Source: a virus. Taken from it: a DNA stretch of 21,454 nucleotides. Positions 7,212 to 13,908 of the stretch are shown here, one piece after another. Positions within the stretch are counted from its first letter, which is position 1. Every line of letters begins with the position of its first letter. The DNA lies in IMG/VR virus record IMGVR_UViG_3300021956_000090, positions 1-21,454 of that record; one strand, written 5' to 3'. The notes under the pieces are model-generated. The model saw only the letters and a program-made list of their open reading frames with translations, had not been told where the DNA came from and did not search any database. The position numbers were made by a program, and so were the translations under genes.

Positions 7212-8360
7212 ATGACAAATATCCATTGCCTCGCTGTTCCGCACACAGTCACTCATCCAGATTATTCCGCGTGCGCGTTCACGCAAAAAGTCTTGAAATT
7301 CTTGGAAATGTTCAAGGACTCGAAGAACTACCGCACGATTCACTATGGCCACCCAGACTCTCAAACGGCGGCGCACGAGCATGTTGACGTTACATCAAAC
7401 GATATCCTTGCCGAGACTTACGGCAACTACGACTGGCGGAAAAACCAGTTCCGTCACGACGTCAACGATCTCGCGCATCGGCACTTCAACGCGACTGCGG
7501 GCGCGGAAATTTTCAAGCGCAAAAAGCGCGGTGATTTGGTGCTCGCATTTTGGGCGGGAACAAAAGGCGCGTGCGACATCGCAAACCGAGACGGTGACCT
7601 AATCGTCGTTGAGCCTGGTATCGGCTCAGGATGGGCCTTTGCGCCCTTCCGGTGTTATGAGTCCTACCCGCTCAAATCAGCCTATGCAGGCACGCAAGGC
7701 GTGTCATTTTGCGATCCGAAGTGGTACCACAGAGTCGTCCCAAACTACTTTGACCTGCGCGATTTTGACCCGTACCAGGAGCGCGAAGAGTATGCACTCT
7801 ATATCGGCAGGCTCGGCACCAACAAAGGGTTGGACATTGCAATCGACGCTTGTACGCGCATGGGCATCAAGCTCAAGGTCGCCGGGCAGGGAGGGCCCGA
7901 TGGGATCGGACTTCGCGAGTGGCCAGCGTGCGTTGAGTTCATCGGTTACGCTGATATCGAGACACGCAAACAACTCATGGCGCGGGCAAAATTTGGGTTC
8001 CTGCTTTCGACGTATTGGGAGCCATTCGGCGGCACCGCCGTTGAGATGATGCTCAGTGGATGCGTTCCAATCTGCACCGATGCCGGCGCGATGACCGAAT
8101 ACATCGTGGATGGCGTGAACGGGTTCCGATGCAACACAATGGGAGATATCCTGCGCGCGATTCGATTGGTGCCCAAAATTGACCGTAAGCGCATGCGGTT
8201 ATTCGCCGCCGAGAACTTCGGGTTTGGCGTTGTCCGCGCAAAGTTTGAGCGCGCATTTGCTGACTTCGCGGATATTTGGAACCGCGCAGGCTGGTACGAG
8301 GACCACAACCGCCCGCTTGACACTGGGCTTGGGCTTGATTATTCGGCACTCTATCGGTAG
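7212..8360 (+). CDS. GT4-type glycosyltransferase
   Basis: 382 residues from the ATG at 7212. A longer frame from GTG 7164 would begin on the terminator's T run, and the N-terminus after 7212 (MTNIHCLAVPHTVTHPDYSA) looks like a genuine glycosyltransferase start. The C-terminal GT-B domain shows GRLGTNKGLDIAIDA (199-213), the nucleotide-sugar/phosphate loop and the retaining GT4 signature EPFGGTAVEMMLSGCVPI (about 270-287, E-x7-E). It should transfer a sugar from an activated donor to an unknown acceptor in the cytoplasm. It is flanked by the fibre terminator and the lysis genes. Possible roles are glycosylating the collagen-like fibre (many Thr/Ser), modifying host surface polysaccharide to block superinfection, or modifying phage DNA; the sequence does not decide between them. 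Confidence 0.85.
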   Translation: MTNIHCLAVPHTVTHPDYSACAFTQKVLKFLEMFKDSKNYRTIHYGHPDSQTAAHEHVDVTSNDILAETYGNYDWRKNQFRHDVNDLAHRHFNATAGAEIFKRKKRGDLVLAFWAGTKGACDIANRDGDLIVVEPGIGSGWAFAPFRCYESYPLKSAYAGTQGVSFCDPKWYHRVVPNYFDLRDFDPYQEREEYALYIGRLGTNKGLDIAIDACTRMGIKLKVAGQGGPDGIGLREWPACVEFIGYADIETRKQLMARAKFGFLLSTYWEPFGGTAVEMMLSGCVPICTDAGAMTEYIVDGVNGFRCNTMGDILRAIRLVPKIDRKRMRLFAAENFGFGVVRAKFERAFADFADIWNRAGWYEDHNRPLDTGLGLDYSALYR

Positions 8361-8369
8361 AGTGCGCTG

Positions 8370-8855
8370 GTGAGCTTTCTTTCGACGCTGCTTCCCACCA
8401 TCGGCAATCTCCTCGGTGGCCCCCTTGGCGGGGCCGCTGTTGAGGCAGCCGCGAAAGCTCTCGGCATGTCGGATGCGACAGCGGACAAGGTGCAAAAAGC
8501 TCTCACCTCGGGCAACCTCAGCGCCGACCAGATCGCCGCGCTCCAAGCCGCCGACCTGCAACTCAAAACCCGCATGGCAGAGCTGGGGATTGACGCGGAA
8601 AAGCTCGCTCAGGCTGACCGTGCATCCGCTCGCGAGATGCAAACGCAGTCGGGTTCGTGGGTGCCTTCAACGCTGGCAATTGGCGTCACCGTGGGCTACT
8701 TCACAATCCTCGTCGGGCTGATGTCGCATAAATTCGAGATCGCCAATTCCGAGGGGCTGACGCTGCTCTTGGGCAGCCTGACGACGGCGTGGGGCTCGAT
8801 CGTGGCTTTCTATTATGGTGCTAGTCACCTCCCTCAGCCCGGTGAAAAGAAGTGA
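8370..8855 (+). CDS. Holin-like membrane protein
   Basis: 161 residues with a GTG start, 9 bases after the glycosyltransferase stop. The N-terminus is a Gly/Ala/Leu-rich amphipathic or membrane segment (about 3-35). A charged helix follows (about 36-90), then two membrane segments: about 93-115 (VPSTLAIGVTVGYFTILVGL) and about 128-147 (LLLGSLTTAWGSIVAFYYGA), and a short charged tail. The last segment with W-G-S-I-V-x-F-Y-Y-G strongly resembles the three-segment holins of phages and gene transfer agents. A holin forms the timed lesion in the inner membrane that releases endolysin. The next gene overlaps by GTGA, placing it in the lysis operon. Confidence 0.75.
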   Translation: MSFLSTLLPTIGNLLGGPLGGAAVEAAAKALGMSDATADKVQKALTSGNLSADQIAALQAADLQLKTRMAELGIDAEKLAQADRASAREMQTQSGSWVPSTLAIGVTVGYFTILVGLMSHKFEIANSEGLTLLLGSLTTAWGSIVAFYYGASHLPQPGEKK

Positions 8856-9124
8856 TTCCAAAGATTCTATTGCCCGCGTTGAATTTGTTGGTGATGTCCC
8901 CTAGCATCTGGGTCGCATTGGCCGCTGGTGCGGGCTTTGTCGCAGGCATTTATTTCGAGCGCAAAAACATCTATGGAAGTTTTACCAGTCCCCTCCATTC
9001 CCGCCCTACAGAGCCGCTTTCTAAACAGCATTCCTCCGGCGGGACTCGTCATCCTCGAACGCCCAAAAAGGGTTCTGCCGCCGCTGGCAAGCGAGGGAAA
9101 CGGACTGCCCCAAGACACGATTAA
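8852..9124 (+). CDS. Small membrane-anchored lysis-region protein
   Basis: 90 residues with a GTG start in a 4-base GTGA overlap with the holin-like gene. One clear membrane segment (about 16-36, PSIWVALAAGAGFVAGIYFE) lies near the N-terminus, followed by a short charged turn. From about residue 41 the sequence becomes a basic, low-complexity Ser/Pro/Lys/Arg tail, exactly where a second frame (8973-9203) becomes protein-like. The 3' half may therefore be constrained mainly by the other frame. Topology (N-terminal anchor, the rest outside the cytoplasm) would suit an inner-membrane spanin (Rz-like), but there is no long coiled coil. The function is inferred from position. Confidence 0.55.
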   Translation: MIPKILLPALNLLVMSPSIWVALAAGAGFVAGIYFERKNIYGSFTSPLHSRPTEPLSKQHSSGGTRHPRTPKKGSAAAGKRGKRTAPRHD

Positions 9125-9203
9125 CCCGTACTCGGGCATCTACGACCGCAGCGGGAAGCTTCCCTCACCGCCTAACCGACTTGCGTTTGTGGCGTATGCA
9201 TAG
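8973..9203 (+). CDS. Nested Pro-rich small protein in lysis cassette
   Basis: 76 residues from the ATG at 8973, in the +1 frame relative to the membrane-anchored gene, overlapping its last 152 bases. It is Pro-rich (LPVPSIPALQ, RPKRVLPPLA, GKLPSPPNRL) and better balanced in composition than the other frame over the shared stretch. The layout recalls nested Rz/Rz1 spanin genes, where Rz1 is short and Pro-rich. However, there is no signal peptide and no Cys at all, so it cannot be a classical lipoprotein spanin. A GTG at 8928 would give a longer form. No strong ribosome binding site precedes either start; coupling or frameshifting from the first frame is possible. Confidence 0.5.
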   Translation: MEVLPVPSIPALQSRFLNSIPPAGLVILERPKRVLPPLASEGNGLPQDTINPYSGIYDRSGKLPSPPNRLAFVAYA

Positions 9204-9369
9204 AGACCACATCGGCGACGCGATACAGGTTGCATTTATCAATGCATTCGCGATGGGTTTTTCCATAGCAACCGCTGAAACGATTTTGCGCATCTCGTCG
9301 CTGGTGCTGGCGATCGTGTACACGGGCATCAAAATCAAGCAGGCACTCAAAGGAGACGACTCAGAATGA
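9196..9369 (+). CDS. Small one-span membrane protein, possible second holin
   Basis: 57 residues from the ATG at 9196, which overlaps the end of the Pro-rich gene by 8 bases; a TTG at 9181 is a less likely start. A hydrophobic helix runs from about residue 26 to 47 (AETILRISSLVLAIVYTGIK), preceded by an amphipathic segment and followed by a short charged tail. Proteins of this size next to an endolysin are often class II/III holins or antiholins, but there is no family signature. AAAGGAGA near the 3' end of this gene provides the ribosome binding site for the lysozyme gene, which overlaps by 4 bases. Confidence 0.6.
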   Translation: MHRDHIGDAIQVAFINAFAMGFSIATAETILRISSLVLAIVYTGIKIKQALKGDDSE

Positions 9370-9968
9370 TGAACTTAACCAAAGAAGGCATCGCTTGGAT
9401 CGCGGAACAGGAAAACTCGGTTGACTGCTACGTCTCCCGCCCCGAATGGCCCGGGGTCGATAGCGGGCTGACAATTGGTATCGGCTACGATTTGGGGTAC
9501 AACTCGCAAGCACAGTTCGAGGCCGACTGGGGGACGGTTCTCACGGGCGACCACCTGCGCCGGTTAAGCGGGTGCTGTGGGCTCAAGGGAGAGGCTGCTG
9601 CGGGCCTCCCAAGGCAGTTCGCAGACATTCACATTTCGCGCGAAGTAGCGCTCGACGTTTTTGAGCGCGTCACTGTGCCTCGGTTCTATCTTCAGACGCT
9701 GCGCATCTACCCGCAAACCATTGACCTCCCGCCCGATGCAGCGGCGGCGCTGGTGAGCTTGGTGTTCAACCGTGGCACCAAGCTCGACGGCGAACGTCGG
9801 GTTGAGATGGCACAAATCAAGGCGGCGCTGACAGCTCGCAATTGGGCGGCGATACCGGGGCTGTTTCGGGCGCAGAAGAGGCTTTGGCCGGACTGTGAAG
9901 GGCTACAGGCGCGCAGGGCTCGCGAAGCGGATTTATTCGCCGGCGCCGTCTTCAAGGCGACCGTGTAG
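9366..9968 (+). CDS. Endolysin, T4-type lysozyme (GH24-like)
   Basis: 200 residues, ATGA overlap with the previous gene and a good upstream AAGGAG. The N-terminal 45 residues carry the GH24 pattern: a catalytic Glu candidate in AEQEN (Glu14 or Glu16), then D-S-G-L-T-I-G-I-G-Y-D (Asp32, Thr36) corresponding to the Glu/Asp/Thr triad of T4 lysozyme, and a beta hairpin GIGYDLGY. A helical C-lobe follows with SLVFNRGTKLDGERR near 131-145, the usual 'FN-G' element. It should cleave the glycan strand of peptidoglycan between N-acetylmuramic acid and N-acetylglucosamine. There is no signal peptide, so it needs the holin for release. It is the last gene of the lysis operon. Confidence 0.85.
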   Translation: MMNLTKEGIAWIAEQENSVDCYVSRPEWPGVDSGLTIGIGYDLGYNSQAQFEADWGTVLTGDHLRRLSGCCGLKGEAAAGLPRQFADIHISREVALDVFERVTVPRFYLQTLRIYPQTIDLPPDAAAALVSLVFNRGTKLDGERRVEMAQIKAALTARNWAAIPGLFRAQKRLWPDCEGLQARRAREADLFAGAVFKATV

Positions 9969-9985
9969 GTTCTGGCCGGATGGTG

Positions 9986-10002
9986 CGCAGGGAGAGCCTG
10001 CG
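9986..10002. other. Hairpin downstream of endolysin
   Basis: CGCAGG (9986-9991) and CCTGCG (9997-10002) form a 6 bp stem with a GAGAG loop, 18 bases after the lysozyme stop. No proper T run follows directly, so it is at best a weak terminator or an mRNA-stabilising hairpin. The remainder of the 129-base gap (9969-10097) holds the two-copy promoter element and no gene. Confidence 0.35.
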
Positions 10003-10040
10003 ACGGGTTTGACTGTTGCCCTCTGAAACAAAGGCCGAAC

Positions 10041-10100
10041 TTTTTTTGAAAAAAATCGCTAAAGCGGGGGCGGGGCGCTGCCTATTAGGTAGGTACCATG
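10041..10100 (+). promoter_or_regulatory. Two-copy upstream element, copy 1
   Basis: The order is seven T, G, seven A, then TCGCTAAAGCG, a 12-base GC-rich stretch, TGCCTATTAGG, and AGGTACCATGAACA running into the start codon at 10098. The same boxes recur at 17658-17717 with the same 21 bases between GCTA and TATTAG. The A/T tract looks like a bent or UP-like element. TATTAG is a possible -10. TAAAGCG plus GCCTATTA also resembles the sigma-28 pattern (TAAA...GCCGATAA). It probably drives the DNA-metabolism operon; promoter function is inference. Confidence 0.6.
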
Positions 10101-10358
10101 AACACTACCACAGCCACAACCGCTAGCCCGATCACCGCCAGTTTCACCAAGCTCAACGGTGAATGGGTCGTTAAAACTGACCGCCAAATCACCAAATCGG
10201 ACTACGTCGCCGAATCACGCATGGTCATTGGCGGGGCAAAAGAAGAAACTCAAGTTTGCCGCCTTAAAGTGATTTTGAAATCTGGCGCGGCAAAAATTGT
10301 TGAAGTTTTGGAATACGCGACCAAAAACGAAAACGGCCATTTTTACTTTGTCCGCTAA
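10098..10358 (+). CDS. Hypothetical small protein, first gene of replication operon
   Basis: 86 residues, ATG 9 bases after the end of TATTAGG in the upstream element, with AGGTAGG as a possible ribosome binding site. After a Thr/Ala-rich start the sequence alternates hydrophobic and charged residues (GEWVVKTDR, CRLKVILKSG, KIVEVLEY), suggesting a small all-beta fold. I do not recognise it. The N-terminal MNTTTATTASPI is low complexity. The only other gene with this upstream element (17715) also starts MN and is beta-like early on, but the proteins are not obviously related. An early regulatory or host-takeover role is plausible from position only. Confidence 0.65.
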   Translation: MNTTTATTASPITASFTKLNGEWVVKTDRQITKSDYVAESRMVIGGAKEETQVCRLKVILKSGAAKIVEVLEYATKNENGHFYFVR

Positions 10359-10371
10359 CCTAGACACGAAC

Positions 10372-10551
10372 ATGAACGACACCGCACAATTCATCACTAT
10401 GTCGGCACTGATCGCCGCCGACGTGGTTTTCCTCAGGTTTTTCAACCCAAGCCCCGTGGAGGGGCTTATCGTCGCCGCGCTGGCGTTTGCCGCGATGGGT
10501 GTGAACATTCACCTTATGGGTGAGGCCATCAAGCGCGCTGGGCATGAATAA
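10372..10551 (+). CDS. Small two-span membrane protein
   Basis: 59 residues from the ATG at 10372, 13 bases after the previous stop. Two hydrophobic segments are visible: about 5-23 (AQFITMSALIAADVVFLRFF) and about 29-50 (EGLIVAALAFAAMGVNIHLM), joined by a short Pro-containing turn, with a short charged C-terminus. A hairpin in the inner membrane is likely. No family is recognised. Its place early in the replication operon could mean a membrane anchor or superinfection-exclusion peptide, which cannot be tested from sequence. The next gene starts inside its last 8 bases. Confidence 0.6.
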   Translation: MNDTAQFITMSALIAADVVFLRFFNPSPVEGLIVAALAFAAMGVNIHLMGEAIKRAGHE

Positions 10552-10741
10552 CTGCATCAACTGTGAGCTTCTTCTCCCCGCGCTGGAGGAGGAACTCGAC
10601 CGCCTACGCGCTCAACGGCGGCGCGCAATTCAGCTTGCCGATATGCTGATCAAGGCCCGTGATCAGCGCAACAGCGCCGACGGCGACTTCTGGAACGAGG
10701 CGCGCGTCGAATTTGAACGCTTCAAAGCGACCTGCTCATGA
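10544..10741 (+). CDS. Small coiled-coil protein with CxxC
   Basis: 65 residues from the ATG at 10544, overlapping the membrane gene by 8 bases. The N-terminus has C-I-N-C (a C-x2-C pair, residues 4-7), followed by a continuous charged helix (ELLLPALEEELDRLRAQRRR and onward) likely to form a coiled coil, and a second helix ending KATCS. A small dimeric protein with a metal-binding hook at one end is possible. No family is recognised. The next gene begins in an ATGA overlap. Confidence 0.6.
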   Translation: MNNCINCELLLPALEEELDRLRAQRRRAIQLADMLIKARDQRNSADGDFWNEARVEFERFKATCS

Positions 10742-11217
10742 ACACGATGAACGGAAAGCCATGCATTGGCGCACCTCGGCCTTTGTACGGGTCAAAGAAG
10801 CGGCTGGCTTACGAACCTGAGCCAGGACTACGCGCCGAGGAGCCGATCAATTTTGCCGAGATGCGGCAGATCGTCGAGCGGGCAATCCGTCGCGGGCTCC
10901 TCATCCCGGGGCCGGTTGAAGAGCCAACCGTGCGGCGGGCACCGGTCAAGCGGGGCCCGATCAAAGACGATTACGGGCAAATTCCGTGTGGCATCTGCGG
11001 CGCTCAATTCACAAAGCGCTCGATTGCCTCAAAATTCTGTGAGCCCTGCAAATGGGATCCGCGCCCGTGCATTACCTGCGGCGTGAGTTTTGTGCCCCGC
11101 TCAGGCCCGAAGCACGGCGGCATCATGCAGACATGCTCGAAGGTTTGCCAGTCTGCACTGCAATCAGTACGGCGTAAGGGCAAGGCGCCAGCCAACAAAG
11201 GAATCAAAAGAAAATGA
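10738..11217 (+). CDS. Zinc-ribbon protein, unknown function
   Basis: 159 residues in a 4-base overlap. The first 80 residues are basic and Pro-rich with a helix near 38-52 (NFAEMRQIVERAIRRGLL). The second half carries paired knuckles: C-G-I-C near 84-87 with C-E-P-C near 101-104, then C-I-T-C near 110-113 with further Cys near 128 and 132 before a basic tail (RRKGKAPANKGIKRK). Two zinc ribbons in series plus basic tails suggest nucleic-acid binding. It lies directly upstream of a nuclease gene with an ATGA overlap, so the two may act together. The exact family is not recognised. Confidence 0.65.
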   Translation: MNTMNGKPCIGAPRPLYGSKKRLAYEPEPGLRAEEPINFAEMRQIVERAIRRGLLIPGPVEEPTVRRAPVKRGPIKDDYGQIPCGICGAQFTKRSIASKFCEPCKWDPRPCITCGVSFVPRSGPKHGGIMQTCSKVCQSALQSVRRKGKAPANKGIKRK

Positions 11218-11555
11218 ACGCACGAGCAAAAGGCGCACGCGGTGAGCGCATGTGGCGCGACGTACTGCGCGAAGAAGGTTTTACAGCTCGTAGGGGTCAA
11301 CAGTTTGCAGGCGGGACAGACTCGCCAGATGTTGTCTGTGAAGAGCTGGCGGCGCTGCATTTCGAGGTCAAATGCGTCCAGGCTCTTAACCTTGAAACCG
11401 CAATCGAACAGGCAACGCGGGACGCAGGGCCGCTCAAAGATTGGGTGGTGGCGCACAAACGCGATCGGAAACCATGGCGCGTGACGATGAGCACCGAGCT
11501 TTTCTTTCGACTTTTGAAAGATGGCATGGATGGCTTAAAGAAGCTTCCTAAGTAA
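11214..11555 (+). CDS. PD-(D/E)XK nuclease, Hjc-like resolvase candidate
   Basis: 113 residues. The layout matches a compact PD-(D/E)XK core: Glu11 in the first helix (ARGERMWRDVL), P-D at 38-39 in GGTDSPDVV, then E-V-K at 51-53 on the next strand, followed by a helix with E-x3-Q (EQATRDAG). That spacing is that of archaeal Hjc-type Holliday junction resolvases and of VRR/RecB-like phage nucleases. Predicted role: metal-dependent cleavage of branched DNA during replication or before packaging. Substrate specificity cannot be read from sequence. It is transcribed with the recombination genes that follow. Confidence 0.75.
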   Translation: MNARAKGARGERMWRDVLREEGFTARRGQQFAGGTDSPDVVCEELAALHFEVKCVQALNLETAIEQATRDAGPLKDWVVAHKRDRKPWRVTMSTELFFRLLKDGMDGLKKLPK

Positions 11556-11580
11556 ATTTCAGGCAAGCGGGGGCGCGTCC

Positions 11581-12528
11581 GTGGCAACGCGCAAAACCAA
11601 GAAAAACGACATGAACATCCAACGCGGAATTATCAAATCACCTCAGAAGATCACGATTTACGGCCCAGAGGGCATTGGTAAATCGACATTGGCAGCGGCA
11701 TTTCCCGAGCCGCTTTTCATCGACACCGAGTCGAGCACCAAGCAGCTCGACGTTGCCAGGATCACGGCATCTTGCTGGGATGACGTAGAGCAGCCATTCA
11801 AGGCCGCTGCAACGCTCAAAGAGTTTCAAACGCTTGTCCTCGACACCGCAGACTGGGCCGCAAATTTCCTGCAGGCCAAAGTTTGCAAGGACGGGAAGAA
11901 AAATAGCATCGAAGACTTTGGATTTGGAAAAGGCTGGGTGCTGCTGGAGGAAGAGTTTGCCAAATTCCTGGCGCTGACAACTCAGGCCGCAGCGGCCGGC
12001 AAAACGATTGTGTTTCTCGCGCACTCTCACGTTAAGCGCCACGATGCGCCTGAGGGGTCATATGACCGCTACGAACTCAAGTTGCATAAACGCCTCTCAG
12101 CGTTGCTTAAAGAGGGGTCTGACGCAGTGCTTTTTGCGAGTTACAAGACGTCGCTTATCGAAGGCGACAACGGCAAAACCAAAGCAATCGGCGGGAAGGA
12201 ACGTGTTCTCTACACCCAGCATAGCGCCGCGTGGGATGCAAAAAACCGGCACGGATTACCCGAGCGAATCCCGATGACGATTGACGCCATTGCGCCTCTG
12301 ATTACAAGCGCGCCGATGACCGTAGAAGCGCCCGAGGCCGTCACAAAGATTCACCCAATGGACGTCATTTTGTCGGGCAAGAGCGCATCACAAAAGGCCA
12401 AGGTAACGGAGTCCGCAATCACTCGCGGGTGGATCCAACCAGGGCAAAGCTACCGCGACCTCAGCCCGAGCATCGTTGAGCGGGCGCAGGCGAATCCGGA
12501 GAAGTTTTTTGCCGCGTTTGGAATTTAA
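11581..12528 (+). CDS. Sak4-like RecA-fold ATPase (phage nucleotide-binding protein)
   Basis: 315 residues from GTG 11581; an alternative ATG at 11611 drops ten residues and also fits. Walker A is GPEGIGKST (28-36). LFIDTES follows at about 45-51, and Walker B is TLVLDTADW (84-92). A later strand, KTIVFLAHSHVK (about 141-152), then leads to a basic helix. This is the compact RecA-like core of Sak4 single-strand annealing proteins. The C-terminus has a separate helical segment ending FFAAFGI. Sak4 proteins anneal ssDNA and work with an SSB; here an SSB-like gene and a RecB-like nuclease follow within 1.4 kb, supporting a recombination module. Some relatives are annotated only as AAA ATPases. 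Confidence 0.75.
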   Translation: MATRKTKKNDMNIQRGIIKSPQKITIYGPEGIGKSTLAAAFPEPLFIDTESSTKQLDVARITASCWDDVEQPFKAAATLKEFQTLVLDTADWAANFLQAKVCKDGKKNSIEDFGFGKGWVLLEEEFAKFLALTTQAAAAGKTIVFLAHSHVKRHDAPEGSYDRYELKLHKRLSALLKEGSDAVLFASYKTSLIEGDNGKTKAIGGKERVLYTQHSAAWDAKNRHGLPERIPMTIDAIAPLITSAPMTVEAPEAVTKIHPMDVILSGKSASQKAKVTESAITRGWIQPGQSYRDLSPSIVERAQANPEKFFAAFGI

Positions 12529-12541
12529 CAATCATAAGACT

Positions 12542-12949
12542 ATGACAATCAACGGATTTGAAATAAAACCTAACGCGAACTTGATCCGCGCGAACTTGAG
12601 CGGCGCGGACTTGAGCGACGCGGACTTGAGCGGCGCGAACTTGATCCACGCGAACTTGAGCGGCGCGGACTTGAGCGGCGCGGACTTGCCTCAAATTCCA
12701 GTTGTGGAAAGTTTGTTGTCCAAAATTCCAGTAAATGGAATTTGCATGACAACGTGGCATGCTTGCGAGACTGCACATTGCCTTGCGGGTTGGGCGGTTA
12801 CACTAGCAGGTTACGAAGGTAAAGCCCTTGAGGAAAAACTTGGAACCAATGCAGCAGGCGCTTTGATTTTTCATGCGTCGATTGGAAAAATTCCAAACTT
12901 TTTTACCTCGGATGAAGAAGCAATTAAATGGGTGGAGGCAAACAAATGA
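12542..12949 (+). CDS. Pentapeptide-repeat protein
   Basis: 135 residues from the ATG at 12542. Eight pentapeptide units of the A(N/D)L-x-x type lie at residues 12-51, enough for two coils of a right-handed beta helix. A separate C-terminal domain has C-x4-W-H-A-C-E-T-A-H-C-L-A-G-W (about 61-76) and an acidic end (SDEEAIKWVEANK). The Cys/His-rich segment suggests metal binding. In Qnr and MfpA long pentapeptide helices mimic DNA, but this repeat is too short to claim that. It is inserted between the Sak4-like and nuclease genes, so it looks like an accessory gain in the recombination module. GGAGG near its end serves the next gene. Confidence 0.75.
   Translation: MTINGFEIKPNANLIRANLSGADLSDADLSGANLIHANLSGADLSGADLPQIPVVESLLSKIPVNGICMTTWHACETAHCLAGWAVTLAGYEGKALEEKLGTNAAGALIFHASIGKIPNFFTSDEEAIKWVEANK
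12575..12694 (+). repeat. 15-bp tandem repeats encoding pentapeptides
   Basis: Eight in-frame units close to GCGGACTTGAGCGGC encode the pentapeptides. Units are near identical at the DNA level, so unit number could change by slippage or recombination. Confidence 0.75.
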
Positions 12950-13908
12950 TCGCCCGCCCCTCATCACTCCCAAAGCTCGCGCTCTGCGGGCAGTTTGAAA
13001 GCTCACCAGGATCGTCTGATGCCGCAGCGCGCGGAACCCGCATTGATGCGCTGATGCGTGAAATGTGGACAACTGGAGAAGTACCACAAGGCGCCGAGGA
13101 CGAAATCAAGTTGGCTCGCTGGGCCGTCAATAAATTGATCGTCCTTTCTGCTGGCAAAGGCGGCGTCAAGACGGATGAAATCACCTGCAAGGTCTATATC
13201 CGACTACTCGGTGGCAGCGGCACCATGGATGCTTTGTGCGTGTCGCAAGGTTGGCTAGCCGACCTCAAAACTGGCCAGCGTCACAGCTACCGCGAACAGA
13301 TGGCCGCGTACGCGTTTGGATGCATGGAAGACCAGTTTGAGAACCGGTGGACTACGCATCTTCTGTTTGCAGATCAAGATGAAATTGTCAGCGAGACTTT
13401 CACTTACGAGCAAGCTCGCGATATTGTCCAATCCGCGATTAACAACATCGGCACCGCCCCAAAAGTGAACGACTACTGCGGCTGGTGCGCGAAGTCTTTG
13501 ACTTGCTCGGCTAGACTGGCTGCGCAGGAAAACGCATTGGCTACAACCTCGGACACGTTCATTCAGATCCTTGCCGACCCAGTGCGGTTGGGCGAATTTC
13601 TGACAAACTGCAAAACCTTGGAAAAGTTCCAAGCCGCAGCCGAAGAGAAGGTCCGCGAGTACCTTGAATCTGATCCTCAATCGGTGCCAGGCTGGAGATT
13701 GTCCAAAGGGCGGACGTCTGAGTTTGTCGATGCTCGCCAGCTTTACGCGCTGCGCGAGCAGCTCGGAATTCCAAACCTTTTTGAAGCCTTTGGAACTTTG
13801 AGCGGCAAGAAATTCCGTGAACTTTGGGCCGAAAAATGCCCGGATCAATTATTTCCCGAGCAGGTGCTCGGCAAAAAAACAACCAAACCCACATTGACCA
13901 AAATATGA
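12946..13908 (+). CDS. RecB/Cas4-like Fe-S nuclease (DUF2800-like)
   Basis: 320 residues from the ATG at 12946 (ATGA overlap, GGAGG 9 bases upstream); a GTG at 12928 is unnecessary. RecB-type nuclease motifs: G-T-M-D-A-L (Asp95), L-A-D-L-K-T-G (Asp106, Lys108) and the distal Y-R-E-Q-M-A-A-Y-A (115-123). Cys14 plus C-G-W-C-x5-C (178, 181, 187) match the split four-Cys Fe-S arrangement of AddB/Cas4 nucleases and of phage DUF2800 proteins. It probably processes dsDNA ends to ssDNA in partnership with the Sak4-like annealer. The C-terminal third (ATTSDTFIQ and onward) is helical, with GWRLSKGRTSEFVD near 246-259. It ends in an overlap with the SSB-like gene. Confidence 0.8.
   Translation: MIARPSSLPKLALCGQFESSPGSSDAAARGTRIDALMREMWTTGEVPQGAEDEIKLARWAVNKLIVLSAGKGGVKTDEITCKVYIRLLGGSGTMDALCVSQGWLADLKTGQRHSYREQMAAYAFGCMEDQFENRWTTHLLFADQDEIVSETFTYEQARDIVQSAINNIGTAPKVNDYCGWCAKSLTCSARLAAQENALATTSDTFIQILADPVRLGEFLTNCKTLEKFQAAAEEKVREYLESDPQSVPGWRLSKGRTSEFVDARQLYALREQLGIPNLFEAFGTLSGKKFRELWAEKCPDQLFPEQVLGKKTTKPTLTKI

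Noticed and set aside
10009-10036. TTGACT in the gap after the endolysin as a housekeeping promoter
   Set aside because: No acceptable -10 box at 15-19 bases; the two-copy element just downstream explains the gap better.
12461-12778. Minus-strand repeated 'QVRAA' frame opposite the pentapeptide gene
   Set aside because: Antisense shadow of the 15-bp repeats; the + frame has a recognised pentapeptide pattern and correct operon overlaps.
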